Of a stretch of DNA of 20,466 nt, positions 1 to 8,400 are shown piece after piece. The first letter of the stretch is position 1. Every line of letters starts with the position of its first letter. Source of the DNA: an uncultured Prevotella sp. (lineage in GTDB: Bacteria; Bacteroidota; Bacteroidia; Bacteroidales; Bacteroidaceae); assembly GCA_900770845.1 (NCBI GenBank), contig CAAGLS010000039.1, positions 1-20,466 of the forward strand, read 5' to 3'. Below the pieces are notes generated by a model. That model saw only the letters and a list, made by a program, of their open reading frames with translations. It was not told the DNA's origin and ran no database searches. The translations under genes and the position numbers were made by a program.

Positions 1-887
1 GCTTCCTGAAACTCAGCCGACTTCGGGTCGGTCACGTTCCACACGGTCTCAGCGATGGCTCCCGTGGAGTAGTTCCACATGTAGAGGAAGGCTGCCCAGC
101 AGAAGAACTGCACCAGTCCTACTTTCCAGAAGGTTGAGGGAGCGTTCTTCAGCAGCTCGAACCAGTTGGCGGAGTCCTTCTCCTTGTCTTCCACCTTTTG
201 GTTCATGCCGTTGTATTCGGCGTATTCTTTCGGGTTCCACTCGTGCACCTTGAGCGTGGTGTAGATGACGCAGAGGATGAGGATGGCGGCGCCCACATAG
301 AACGACCAAATGACGGAGTCGGGCACGACGCCCTTTGGAGCCTTGTTGCTGATGCCCAAGAAGGTGAAGATGAACGGGAAGAGATAGCCCGCCACGCTGC
401 CCGCATTGCAGAGGAACGACTGGATGGAGTAGGCCTTGGCCTTCTGCTCCTCGTTCACCATGTCGCCTACGAGCATCTTGAAGGGTTGCATGGCCATGTT
501 GATGTTGGTGTCGAGAAACATCAGGGCGATGAGTCCGAATGTCATGGCTCCGCTGACGGTGAGTCCGAGCGAGCCGGCGTTGGGCAGCAGACACATCACG
601 AGCACTGCCACGGTGGCTCCTATGAAGAGGTAGGGGATGCGCCGTCCGCCGTGCCACCAAGTCTTGTCGGAGAGCGAGCCCACGATGGGCTGCACGATGA
701 TGCCCATGAGCGGTGGGAGGATCCAGAAGTAGCTCAGGTTGTGGGGGTCGGCGCCGAGTGTGGCGAAGATGCGTGAGATGTTTGCGCTCTGAAGCGCGTA
801 GGCGATTTGCACACCGAAGAATCCGAAGCTCAGATTCCACAGCGACCAGAAATCGAGAAAAGGCTTCTTTTTTAATTCTTTATTCAT
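1..887 (-). CDS. MFS sugar transporter, GPH/SLC45-like (3' end outside window)
   Basis: Inner-membrane major facilitator protein, probably importing maltose or another small glucan-derived sugar from the periplasm. The start ATG is at 887-885, preceded by AGGAC five bases upstream; 295 codons are present and the reading frame runs open off the left edge. The N-terminus MNKELKKKPFLDFW leads into a first membrane segment, and the MFS loop 2-3 motif is clear at about residues 70-86 (GSLSDKTWWHGGRRIPY). Several further hydrophobic segments alternate with short loops. The layout resembles the SLC45/GPH-type transporters found beside SusC/SusD pairs in Bacteroidota maltodextrin loci. It lies 89 bp downstream of the LacI gene on the same strand and is probably co-transcribed with it. 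The exact substrate is inferred from context only. Confidence 0.88.
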   Translation of the reverse strand, partial: MNKELKKKPFLDFWSLWNLSFGFFGVQIAYALQSANISRIFATLGADPHNLSYFWILPPLMGIIVQPIVGSLSDKTWWHGGRRIPYLFIGATVAVLVMCLLPNAGSLGLTVSGAMTFGLIALMFLDTNINMAMQPFKMLVGDMVNEEQKAKAYSIQSFLCNAGSVAGYLFPFIFTFLGISNKAPKGVVPDSVIWSFYVGAAILILCVIYTTLKVHEWNPKEYAEYNGMNQKVEDKEKDSANWFELLKNAPSTFWKVGLVQFFCWAAFLYMWNYSTGAIAETVWNVTDPKSAEFQE

Positions 888-936
888 GTTGTGTCCTGTT
901 TTATTTGCTGTTAATGGTGTTATGCATAATTCATTG

Positions 937-972
937 TAATGGCCGGGAAACAGTTTGTTCCCTTTGGCATTA
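937..972 (-). other. Imperfect inverted repeat between lacI-type gene and MFS gene
   Basis: In the 89-bp gap, GGGAA (945-949) pairs with TTCCC (958-962), and an outer TAATG (937-941) pairs with CATTA (968-972). TTATGCAT also occurs twice (920-927 and 970-977). No T-tract follows on the minus strand, so this is not a convincing terminator. It could be a partial attenuator or a processing site between the two co-oriented genes. Confidence 0.3.
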
Positions 973-976
973 TGCA

Positions 977-2029
977 TTATCTTGTAGTGCCACGTATGAT
1001 GAGCTTTGTCCTGACCACGCGGCGTTCCACCTTGTCGAGGGGGGAGAGTCCCTCCACCTTATTTATAAGTATGTTGGCGGCCTCCTCGCCCACGCGCCTG
1101 CCGCGCTGCTCCACGGTGGTGAGCATGGGGTCGCAGGCGATGGCTCGCTCTCCGTTGGTGAATCCGCAGATGCTCACGTCGTCGGGCACGCGGTAGCCCA
1201 TCCGCTTCACGGTATGCAGGATTCCGATGGCCGTGTCGTCGTTGACGGCGAAGAAGGCGTCGGGGCGCGGCTCCATGTCGAGCATGGCCGGCGTTATCAT
1301 CTCTGCGTCGTCGCGGTTGTCGCAGATGCGCACGTTCTCCTTGCGCACCTCCAGTCCGTATTTCACCAGAGCGTCGTGGTAGCCGTTGAAGCGGTTCTTG
1401 GAAATCTCCATCGTCACGGGCGAGTTGTAGAACACGATGTTGCGGCATCCTGTCTCGATGAGGTGCTGCACGGCGGTGAAGGCTCCCATGTAGTCGTCCA
1501 CCACCACGCGCGAAGCATCCACGCCGGTGCAGATACGGTCGTAGAACACCAATGGAATGCCGTTTTGCATGAGTTTCTGGAAGTGGTCGTATTGCAGGGT
1601 GTTCTTGGCTTGCGACACGATGACGCCGCACACCTTGTTCTTGTAGAAGGCCTCGCAGATTTTCTTCTCGCGCTCGTAGCGCTCGTTGCTCTGTGCCACA
1701 ACCACGAGGTAGCCCCTGGAGTAGGCTTCCTCCTCGATGCCGCTGAGGATGGTGGAGAAATAGAAGTGGGGGAGCTGCGGCAGGATGACGCCGATGAGCT
1801 TGGTCGACTTCACGCGGGCGTGGCGCAGTTGCTCGCCGATGACGTTGGGGAAGAAGTTGTTCTCGCGGGCGTAGGTCTGTATCTCCTCGCGGCGTTCCTT
1901 GCTGATGCGGGGGTTGTCGCTCAGGGCACGCGATACTGTGGCGACAGAAACTCCGAAGTGTTCGGCAATGTCGCGCATGGTGATGCTTTGTGTCGGTTTG
2001 ATAGGTTGATCGTTCATCGTTTTTGGCAT
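977..2029 (-). CDS. LacI/GalR-family transcriptional regulator of the sus-like locus
   Basis: A 350-residue DNA-binding regulator. Residues 16-60 form the LacI-type helix-turn-helix (ITMRDIAEHFGVSVATVSRAL), followed by a hinge and a periplasmic-binding-protein-like sugar sensor from about residue 66 (LIGVILPQLPHFYFSTIL) to the end. Conserved sensor landmarks include FYDRI, PDAFFAVNDDTAIGIL and DDVSICGFTNGE. Length is normal for the family. The start at 2029 is the most upstream in-frame ATG; an alternative ATG at 2017 (residue 5) would leave the DNA-binding domain intact. It is divergent from the susC-like gene, and a perfect LacI-type palindrome lies between them, so it most likely controls both arms. 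The effector is unknown; maltose or a maltodextrin is the contextual guess. LacI regulators beside SusC/SusD and MFS genes are known from Flavobacteriia alpha-glucan loci, whereas the B. thetaiotaomicron sus operon uses SusR. Confidence 0.93.
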   Translation of the reverse strand: MPKTMNDQPIKPTQSITMRDIAEHFGVSVATVSRALSDNPRISKERREEIQTYARENNFFPNVIGEQLRHARVKSTKLIGVILPQLPHFYFSTILSGIEEEAYSRGYLVVVAQSNERYEREKKICEAFYKNKVCGVIVSQAKNTLQYDHFQKLMQNGIPLVFYDRICTGVDASRVVVDDYMGAFTAVQHLIETGCRNIVFYNSPVTMEISKNRFNGYHDALVKYGLEVRKENVRICDNRDDAEMITPAMLDMEPRPDAFFAVNDDTAIGILHTVKRMGYRVPDDVSICGFTNGERAIACDPMLTTVEQRGRRVGEEAANILINKVEGLSPLDKVERRVVRTKLIIRGTTR

Positions 2030-2069
2030 TGTTAGGGAACATGCCTGTCCAATCTTAGTTTTTGTTGAT

Positions 2070-2078
2070 GCAAATTTA
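2070..2078 (-). promoter_or_regulatory. Putative -7 promoter element for the LacI-type gene
   Basis: On the minus strand the bases read TAAATTTGC, an exact match to the Bacteroidota -7 consensus TAnnTTTG. It lies 41 bp before the start codon. No good -33 TTTG element is seen at the usual distance, so confidence is moderate. The same nine bases occur in the opposite orientation at 2202-2210. Confidence 0.5.
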
Positions 2079-2130
2079 GTGAAAGATTCCCAACTGCCCT
2101 ATATATAATAAGGTGTAAGTGGAAAACAGT

Positions 2131-2150
2131 ACGTGCAAACGTTTGCATGT
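2131..2150. promoter_or_regulatory. LacI-family operator palindrome
   Basis: TGCAAACGTTTGCA (2134-2147) is a perfect 14-bp palindrome with the central CG typical of LacI-family operators. AC (2131-2132) and GT (2149-2150) extend the symmetry after one mismatch. It closely resembles the E. coli PurR box ACGCAAACGTTTGCGT, consistent with the LacI family's common half-site. It is the obvious binding site for the adjacent LacI-type protein. Its centre is about 62 bp from each of the two divergent -7 elements, which places it upstream of both promoters rather than over them. Confidence 0.8.
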
Positions 2151-2201
2151 TGTATATAACGGATTTTTCGGAAAATTAATGTTTCTTATTCCAAATAAAG
2201 C

Positions 2202-2210
2202 TAAATTTGC
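2202..2210 (+). promoter_or_regulatory. Putative -7 promoter element for the susCDEF-like operon
   Basis: TAAATTTGC matches the Bacteroidota -7 consensus TAnnTTTG. A weak -33 candidate, TTTC, lies at 2182-2185. Transcription would begin near 2216, giving a leader of about 160 nt before the susC-like start. That leader contains a 10-bp palindrome AAAGGCCTTT (2284-2293) and a short GCGG/CCGC stem near 2238-2253, but no recognised riboswitch. Confidence 0.55.
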
Positions 2211-2376
2211 AGCGTAAAGAAACGATTGGCGAATGTGCGGACTGCCTGCCGCGCTGGAACCTGATGGAACAAACCGATAGCCAAAAGGCCTTTGCGTACC
2301 CTCTTAAACCGTGCGTTGGGGCAGAGAAAGCGAAAGTTGAACTTAATGACACATAAAATCTCTTAAAACAAGTACA

Positions 2377-5300
2377 ATGATGAAGCAGGTAAAATTTAGA
2401 ATGCCTCTAAGGATGTTCGCGCTGTTGTGCGTGATATTCCTTTCAGCAACAGCCTTTGCACAGAACATCACTGTCAAAGGTAACGTTAAGGACGCTACCG
2501 GCGAGCCGATCATTGGTGCCACAGTCCGCGCTGCCGGACAGGATGGTGGCGTCATTACCGACTTCGACGGTAACTTCACGCTGAGCGTTAAGCAAGGCAC
2601 CGAGCTGACCGTATCCTATATTGGATACCAGGATCAGAAGGTGGCTGCTGCTCCCCAGTTGAGCATCACCTTGCAGGTTGCCTCCCAAAGCCTTAACGAA
2701 GTTGTGGTGATCGGTTATGGTGTGGCCAAGAAAACCGACTTGACCGGTTCTGTCACCGCCCTTACCCCCGACTCCAAGAACAAGGGTCTTGTGGTCAACG
2801 CACAAGACATGATCCAGGGTAAGATCGCTGGTGTGAACATCACTAACGCCGGTGGTACTCCTGGTGCAGGCGCTACGATCCGTATTCGTGGTGGTGCCTC
2901 ACTCAACGCCTCCAACGACCCTCTGATCGTCATCGATGGTGTGGCAATGGATAACAATGGTGTCCAGGGCCTGTCCAATCCTCTGTCACTGGTTAACCCA
3001 CAGGATATCGAGAGCTTCTCCGTGTTGAAGGATGCTTCCGCAACGGCTATCTACGGTTCTCGTGGCTCCAACGGTGTCATCATCATCACCACAAAGAAGG
3101 GACATGGTGGTACGAAGGTTTCTTATAATGGTAGTTTCACCGTCAGCACAAAGAAAAAGACTCTCGATGTGATGGACGGCGATTCTTTCCGTGACCTGAT
3201 CACCAGTCGTTATGGTGCTGACAGCGATGCTGCCAAATTGCTTGGTACAGCCAATACTGATTGGCAGGACCAGATCTATCGCACAGCTATCAGCCATGAC
3301 CACGCCGTTACCGTCAGCGGTACCATCGGCAAGGTACTTCCTTATCGTGTAAGCGGTGGCTACACCGACCAGCAGGGTATCTTGAAGACTTCTGACTTCA
3401 AGCGCTTTACGGGATCTCTGAACTTGAGCCCGACTCTTCTCGACGATCACTTGAAGATCAACATCAATGCAAAGGGCATGTGGGCCAAGAGCCGCTTTGC
3501 CAACACCAGCGCCGTCAGCGCTGCAGTCTGGTTCGACCCGACACAGAGTGTCTACGACTACACTTCTGCCGACGCTGCCAACTTCGGCAACTACTTCGAG
3601 TGGCGCGATGCTGGTACTGCTCTCAACAACAGCAAGTACCCCTATACTTATTACACATTGGCTACGAAGAACCCTGTGGCTCTTCTCAATCTGAAGAACG
3701 ATCGTGCCATCAGCCGCGACTTGATGGTCAGTGGCGACATCGACTACAAGGTTCATGGATTTGAGGATCTGCACTTCCACGTAACGGGTGGTGCTGATAT
3801 CGCCGACGGTAATCAGAATACCGACATCGATCCTACCTCACCCGAGGCTTTCTACTACGGAAGCTTCGGCTTCAAGAGAATTTTGAAGCGCAACTTCCAA
3901 GGCAGTGCCTACGCGATGTATACTCATGACTTCAAGGACAAGCTTGAAAATCACTTTGATATCATGGCCGGTGCCGAGGAATCTCACTTCTGGAGAAATC
4001 AGCACAACCGTACATTCTCTTATTCTGATGCTTGGAACGGCGGTCGCAACGAGATCTATACCGACGACGGTGTTGACTACAATGGTGATGGTGTGAAGGA
4101 AGACTATCACTACAAGACAGAAAACTACTTGGTTTCTTACTTCGGTCGTGCAAACTGGAACATGATGGATCGCTACTTCGTCACTTTCACGTTCCGTGCA
4201 GATGGTTCCTCTCGTTTCAAGGATCACTGGGGCTACTTCCCCTCAACGGCTTTCATGTGGAAGATGAAGGATGAGAACGCCTTTAAGGATATCAAGTGGC
4301 TCTCTGATTTGAAGTTCCGCGCTGGTTGGGGTATGACCGGTCAGCAGGAAGGTATCTCCGACTATGGATACATTTCCAACTACGTTATGAACTCTGGTGC
4401 ACAGAACTACTATTATGTAGTGGGCAACGGCAATCTCGCCCGTCCTAACGCTTTCCAGACCGATTTGACATGGGAGAAGACCACAACCTACAACCTGGGT
4501 CTTGACTGGGCTCTCTTCAATCGTAGGGTCAGCGGTAGCTTCGACTGGTACTATCGCAAGACAACCGACTTGCTCAATACGGTTTATGTCCCCTCTACAG
4601 CCAACTTCCGCAACCAGGTGACCAAGAACATCGGTGCGATGTCCAACACTGGTTTCGAGGCTGCCATCAAGTTCATTGCTGTTGATACAGAGGACTGGCA
4701 CTGGACTTTGGACTACAACTTCACCTACAACTACAACAAGATCACCAAGCTCACTGGTGGCGACAACAGCGACTACTATGTGGCTAAGGGTGGTACATCT
4801 TTCGGTACGGGTAACAATGTACAGGCTTTCGCAGTCGGTCATCCCGCTTATACCTATTATATCTATCAGCAGGCTTACGACAAGAACGGCAAGCCCATTG
4901 AGGGTGTTGTGGTTGATCGCAACGGCGACGGTGTGATTACTTCTGCCGACAAGTACTACTACAAGCAGAAAGACGCACCTGTGCTGATGGGTCTGGCTTC
5001 TCGCCTTGAGTGGAAGAACTGGGACTTCGGCTTCTCTCTCCGTGCAAGCTTGGGCAACTACGTGTTCAACGACTTTGCCGCCGGTATGGCTAACTGTGGC
5101 CCCAACGCCCTCTTCACCAACAACAAGTATCTGACCAACCGTCTGCTTACTTCTATCTCGGACAACTTCCAGACAGCCGACGAGACCGTAACTCTGACCG
5201 ACTACTGGGTGCACAATGCCTCTTTCCTGAAGTGTGACAACATCACCTTGGGCTACAGCTTCCAGAACCTCTTCAAGTGTGCTGGCTACCATGGGTTGGC

Positions 5301-5442
5301 TGGCCGTATCTACGGAACTGTGAACAACGTGTTCACCATCACCAACTACAAAGGTCTCGATCCTGAAATCCAGAGTGGTATCGACAGAGACGTCTATCCA
5401 CGTCCTATCTCTTTCATCTTAGGTCTGAGTCTGAATTTCTAA
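2377..5442 (+). CDS. susC: SusC-like TonB-dependent outer-membrane glycan transporter
   Basis: TonB-dependent beta-barrel that imports oligosaccharides across the outer membrane together with the SusD-like lid encoded next. The 1021 residues begin with a signal peptide ending near ATAFA|Q (residues 24-29). A carboxypeptidase-regulatory-like beta-sandwich follows at about 30-105 (GNVKDATGEPIIGATV, GYQDQKV). The conserved segment LNEVVVIGYG is at 107-116 and the plug domain covers about 117-235 (IRIRGGASLN, VLKDASATAIYGSRGSNGVI). The remainder is a 22-strand-type barrel ending in the typical aromatic terminus (ISFILGLSLNF). Length is close to B. thetaiotaomicron SusC (about 1000 residues). Two consecutive ATGs at 2377 and 2380 make the exact start ambiguous by one residue. 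The susD-like gene follows after 20 bp. Alpha-glucan specificity is inferred from the SusE/SusF-like neighbours. Confidence 0.96.
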   Translation: MMKQVKFRMPLRMFALLCVIFLSATAFAQNITVKGNVKDATGEPIIGATVRAAGQDGGVITDFDGNFTLSVKQGTELTVSYIGYQDQKVAAAPQLSITLQVASQSLNEVVVIGYGVAKKTDLTGSVTALTPDSKNKGLVVNAQDMIQGKIAGVNITNAGGTPGAGATIRIRGGASLNASNDPLIVIDGVAMDNNGVQGLSNPLSLVNPQDIESFSVLKDASATAIYGSRGSNGVIIITTKKGHGGTKVSYNGSFTVSTKKKTLDVMDGDSFRDLITSRYGADSDAAKLLGTANTDWQDQIYRTAISHDHAVTVSGTIGKVLPYRVSGGYTDQQGILKTSDFKRFTGSLNLSPTLLDDHLKININAKGMWAKSRFANTSAVSAAVWFDPTQSVYDYTSADAANFGNYFEWRDAGTALNNSKYPYTYYTLATKNPVALLNLKNDRAISRDLMVSGDIDYKVHGFEDLHFHVTGGADIADGNQNTDIDPTSPEAFYYGSFGFKRILKRNFQGSAYAMYTHDFKDKLENHFDIMAGAEESHFWRNQHNRTFSYSDAWNGGRNEIYTDDGVDYNGDGVKEDYHYKTENYLVSYFGRANWNMMDRYFVTFTFRADGSSRFKDHWGYFPSTAFMWKMKDENAFKDIKWLSDLKFRAGWGMTGQQEGISDYGYISNYVMNSGAQNYYYVVGNGNLARPNAFQTDLTWEKTTTYNLGLDWALFNRRVSGSFDWYYRKTTDLLNTVYVPSTANFRNQVTKNIGAMSNTGFEAAIKFIAVDTEDWHWTLDYNFTYNYNKITKLTGGDNSDYYVAKGGTSFGTGNNVQAFAVGHPAYTYYIYQQAYDKNGKPIEGVVVDRNGDGVITSADKYYYKQKDAPVLMGLASRLEWKNWDFGFSLRASLGNYVFNDFAAGMANCGPNALFTNNKYLTNRLLTSISDNFQTADETVTLTDYWVHNASFLKCDNITLGYSFQNLFKCAGYHGLAGRIYGTVNNVFTITNYKGLDPEIQSGIDRDVYPRPISFILGLSLNF

Positions 5443-5462
5443 ACTAATAAACGAATAACAAA

Positions 5463-7088
5463 ATGAAACACTTCATTAAATATATTGTTCCTTCAGCTGC
5501 AGTTGTGCTCAGTTTGGGCTTGTCATCCTGCGCCGGCGATTTGGATGTGGATCCTATTGACCCGAACCAGACTACAAGCGGTGAGTACCTCGCCGACAAC
5601 TTGCTGAACAAGTGCTACGCCAATATGGCTCTCGCTGGACAGAGTGGTCCTGACGGAGATTCCGACGTGGATGGTATTGATGGTGGTACTTCTGGTTTTA
5701 TACGCCAGCTGTTCAACCACAACGAACTTGCTTCAGACAATTTCGTCTGCTCTTGGGGTGATGCTGGTATTTCCGACTTCAACTATATAGAGTTCAACTC
5801 TTCCAACGTAATGTCCGCTGGTCTGTACTATCGTTGCTGGACAGGTGTCAAGGACTGCAACCTTTACCTCGACAGCTATGGTGGTGCCGACGAAGAGAAG
5901 GCAGCTGAGGCACGTTTCATGCGCGCTCTCTACTACTATGAGTTGATGGATAACTTCGGCAATGTGCCTTTCGCAACAACGCTGACCGAGAGCCCTGTGC
6001 GCATCACTCGCTCCGATCTCTGCAAGTGGATTGTCTCCGAGCTCCGTTCCATCGAGAATAAGCTCTCTGCTCCAACTTCAACTCCTTTGGAAGGCCAGAG
6101 TGGCTACGGCCGTGCCAATAAGTACACCGACCAGCTCCTGCTTGCCCGCCTCTATCTGAACTCTCAGGTCTACACGGGTACTGCTAAAAACGACTCTGCT
6201 CTCTACTATGCACAGCAGGTTATCAAAAACTCTCCTTACAAGCTCCACAAGACTGCCAAGTCTTCCAATTGGACTGCCTACCAAGAGCTCTTTATGGGCG
6301 ACAACGGCCAGAACGGCGCTTCGGAAGAGTGTCTTCTTGCTTTGCCCCAGGATGGCGCAACAACCGCTTCTTACGGTACGACGCTGTTCCTGATGGCAAG
6401 TATGGAGCAGAGCACTGTGGAATTCCAGAATGGCTTCACATCCAACAACACCACAGAAGGCTGGGCTGGTAACCGTGCACGTCCTGAGCTCGTGAGAGAG
6501 TTCTTCCCCCGCGACGACGCTCCGGCAGAAGCCAATGTGAGGAATATGTACACTGCAGCCGGTGACGACCGTGCTCTCTTCGAGAACTTGGGTGGCAAAA
6601 CCCTGGAGAATACTCAGATTGCTACATTCACCAAAGGTTACACAGTGGCTAAGTGGAGCAACTGGTATGCTGGTTCAGGCGAAAAGCACAATGCCAAGTT
6701 CCCCGACACCGACTTCTTCTTCTTCCGCCTTGCAGAGGCTTATCTCATCGAGGCTGAGGCCGATGCACGCATCAATGGCGGCACTACTACCACTGTCGGT
6801 ACTGAGGCCATCAACGCTCTGCGCAGCCGTGCCCATGCTTCGACGAAGACTACAGGTTACGACCTCGACTACATCTGCAATGAATGGAACCGTGAGTTCT
6901 ACAGCGAGTTGCTCCGTCGTCAGACCCTTGTACGTTTCAACCGCTACGGTGGCAGCAGCTACAACTGGGCTTGGAAGGGTGGTGTACCCGATGGCCGTGG
7001 CGTTGCTACAACATTGAATCTCTTCCCGATTCCTGATCAGGAGATGAACTCTTTAGGATCAATCCTCATTCAGAATCCCGGTTATTAA
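5463..7088 (+). CDS. susD: SusD-like surface glycan-binding lipoprotein
   Basis: Surface lipoprotein that caps the SusC-like barrel and binds the glycan, delivering it to the channel. The 541 residues begin with a lipoprotein signal peptide (VVLSLGLSSC, acylated Cys23) followed by AGDLDVDP, an acidic stretch consistent with surface export in Bacteroidota. The N-terminal segment (residues 30-200) shows SusD/RagB features: NLLNKCYANMALAG, then RFMRALYYYELMDNFGNVPF, the tetratricopeptide-like helical core. Further core helices include TDQLLLARLYLNSQVYTG. The C-terminal region carries FFFFRLAEAYLIEAEADARING and EFYSELLRRQTLVRFNRYGG, both usual in the family, and it ends near LFPIPDQEMNSLGSILIQNPGY. 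Length matches SusD (about 550). It is preceded by an A-rich leader, as expected in this phylum, and is co-transcribed with the genes on either side (gaps of 20 and 25 bp). Confidence 0.96.
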   Translation: MKHFIKYIVPSAAVVLSLGLSSCAGDLDVDPIDPNQTTSGEYLADNLLNKCYANMALAGQSGPDGDSDVDGIDGGTSGFIRQLFNHNELASDNFVCSWGDAGISDFNYIEFNSSNVMSAGLYYRCWTGVKDCNLYLDSYGGADEEKAAEARFMRALYYYELMDNFGNVPFATTLTESPVRITRSDLCKWIVSELRSIENKLSAPTSTPLEGQSGYGRANKYTDQLLLARLYLNSQVYTGTAKNDSALYYAQQVIKNSPYKLHKTAKSSNWTAYQELFMGDNGQNGASEECLLALPQDGATTASYGTTLFLMASMEQSTVEFQNGFTSNNTTEGWAGNRARPELVREFFPRDDAPAEANVRNMYTAAGDDRALFENLGGKTLENTQIATFTKGYTVAKWSNWYAGSGEKHNAKFPDTDFFFFRLAEAYLIEAEADARINGGTTTTVGTEAINALRSRAHASTKTTGYDLDYICNEWNREFYSELLRRQTLVRFNRYGGSSYNWAWKGGVPDGRGVATTLNLFPIPDQEMNSLGSILIQNPGY

Positions 7089-7113
7089 TCAAATTCATTA
7101 AACAGCACACAAA

Positions 7114-8298
7114 ATGAAAAATATATTAAAATCAGCATTGCTGTTGCTCTGCACCGTAGGACTTTTCGCTGCCTGCGATGATGACCGCGACAACAATCCG
7201 ACCATCCAGGATCCTACCTCGTTCGTATTGAACACGCCGGCTACAGCTTCCGATGTCATCGACCTGGCCAACTCAACTTCGTTGAATCTCACCTGCAGCC
7301 AGCCTGACTATGGATTCCCCGCTTCTACGGTCTACACCGTTGAGGCTGCTACAAAGTCGGACATGAGCGACGCTGTAACAGTGGCCGATGGTCTGACAAA
7401 CACAAGATTCAGCATCGATGCTGCCAGCCTCGCAGCCACTCTGACTTCTCTCGAAGTGGCTCAGGGCAAACAGGAAAGCGATTTCCCGATGACGATCCCT
7501 GTATATTTCCGTGCAACTGCACAGGTTATCTCTCCTGCAACGAAGGATACTGTTCCTGGTTCTAAGATCGTTTCCAACGTTGTTGCATTTCAGAAGGTCA
7601 ATCTCGTGTTCTCCCTGCCTCCTTTGACTGCTCCGTCTAATCTTTACGTTGTGGGCAACTTCTGCAACTGGGATTGGAACAATAGCCTGACGATGACAGA
7701 GGTTTATGGTTCTCGCGACAATTCCAATGCCACGGCCACTTTCTGGCACATGGTTTACATCGACGACAAAGGTATCAAGTTCAACACCAATACCAGTTGG
7801 GATGGTGGCGAGAAGGGATTCTCAGGTATTACTGTCGACCCAGCCAGCGAACTTGGTTCTTCTATCCAGGCTTCCAGCGATGGCAACATTGCTTCCTCAG
7901 CTCCCGGATGGTATCTGATGATAGTCAAGGCTACGGTCAACGGCCGCAACATAGACTACACCGTCACCTTCAACAAACCTGAGGTGTACCTTATCGGTGT
8001 AGCCATAGGTGGATGGGACGAGGGTAATCCTGCCGGTCTCTTCACAGCTCCTACTACTGCTGACGGTGAATTTGTATCGCCTGCTCTGCCCGCACTTCCC
8101 GGCAACGACGATGGTTGTATCCGCATGTATTGCAAGGTGCCCGGATATGACTGGTGGAAGTCAGAGTTCATCGTGGGCGGCTCATTCGGTACAAACATTG
8201 CCTATCGTGGCACCGGTGGTGACCAGGATCGTGTAGGCTGTACCGCCGGCCAGAAAGTTTACTTGAACTTCTCAAAGGATACCGGTTCTATTAAATAA
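7114..8298 (+). CDS. susE: SusE-like surface starch-binding lipoprotein
   Basis: Predicted outer-membrane-anchored, surface-exposed glycan-binding protein of 394 residues, close to B. thetaiotaomicron SusE (about 387). A lipoprotein signal peptide ends at Cys21 (LFAACDDDRDNN); the three Asp residues after the Cys fit a Bacteroidota lipoprotein export signal. Residues about 35-170 form the SusE N-terminal Ig-like domain (FVLNTPATASDVIDLANSTS, YTVEAATKSDMSDAV). Two C-terminal carbohydrate-binding modules follow. The first starts at about residue 177 (LYVVGNFCNWDWNN) and the second at about residue 291 (VYLIGVAIGGWDEGN). Exposed Trp and Tyr residues (SWDGG, GYDWWK) could form the sugar platforms typical of this family. 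The gene is 25 bp after the susD-like gene. A stem-loop separates it from the susF-like gene. Assignment is by order, size and domain pattern; binding of starch itself is inferred. Confidence 0.85.
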   Translation: MKNILKSALLLLCTVGLFAACDDDRDNNPTIQDPTSFVLNTPATASDVIDLANSTSLNLTCSQPDYGFPASTVYTVEAATKSDMSDAVTVADGLTNTRFSIDAASLAATLTSLEVAQGKQESDFPMTIPVYFRATAQVISPATKDTVPGSKIVSNVVAFQKVNLVFSLPPLTAPSNLYVVGNFCNWDWNNSLTMTEVYGSRDNSNATATFWHMVYIDDKGIKFNTNTSWDGGEKGFSGITVDPASELGSSIQASSDGNIASSAPGWYLMIVKATVNGRNIDYTVTFNKPEVYLIGVAIGGWDEGNPAGLFTAPTTADGEFVSPALPALPGNDDGCIRMYCKVPGYDWWKSEFIVGGSFGTNIAYRGTGGDQDRVGCTAGQKVYLNFSKDTGSIK

Positions 8299-8323
8299 TC
8301 GGATTTAAAACAAGTCAATTTAT

Positions 8324-8387
8324 CTTTCACTGTCTTGCCCAGGTGGGCTTCCGGGTTTGCCTGGGCAAAGACAGCATCGAATGAAAG
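8324..8387 (+). other. Intercistronic stem-loop between susE-like and susF-like genes
   Basis: CTGTCTTGCCCAGG (8330-8343) pairs with CCTGGGCAAAGACAG (8360-8374), giving 14 base pairs with one bulged A. CTTTCA (8324-8329) can add an outer stem with TGAAAG (8382-8387) across a seven-base interruption. No T-tract follows, and the next start codon is only 13 bases downstream. It is therefore better read as an mRNA-stability, processing or partial-attenuation element inside the operon than as a full terminator. The 102-bp gap also stands out against the 20- and 25-bp gaps upstream. Confidence 0.7.
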
Positions 8388-8400
8388 TCATCAATAAATT

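Noticed and set aside
713..2035. Long plus-strand open frame (440 codons) opposite the first LacI-type gene
   Set aside because: It is low-complexity His/Val/Gly-rich and fully antisense to a gene with clear family motifs; long antisense frames are expected in GC-rich coding DNA.
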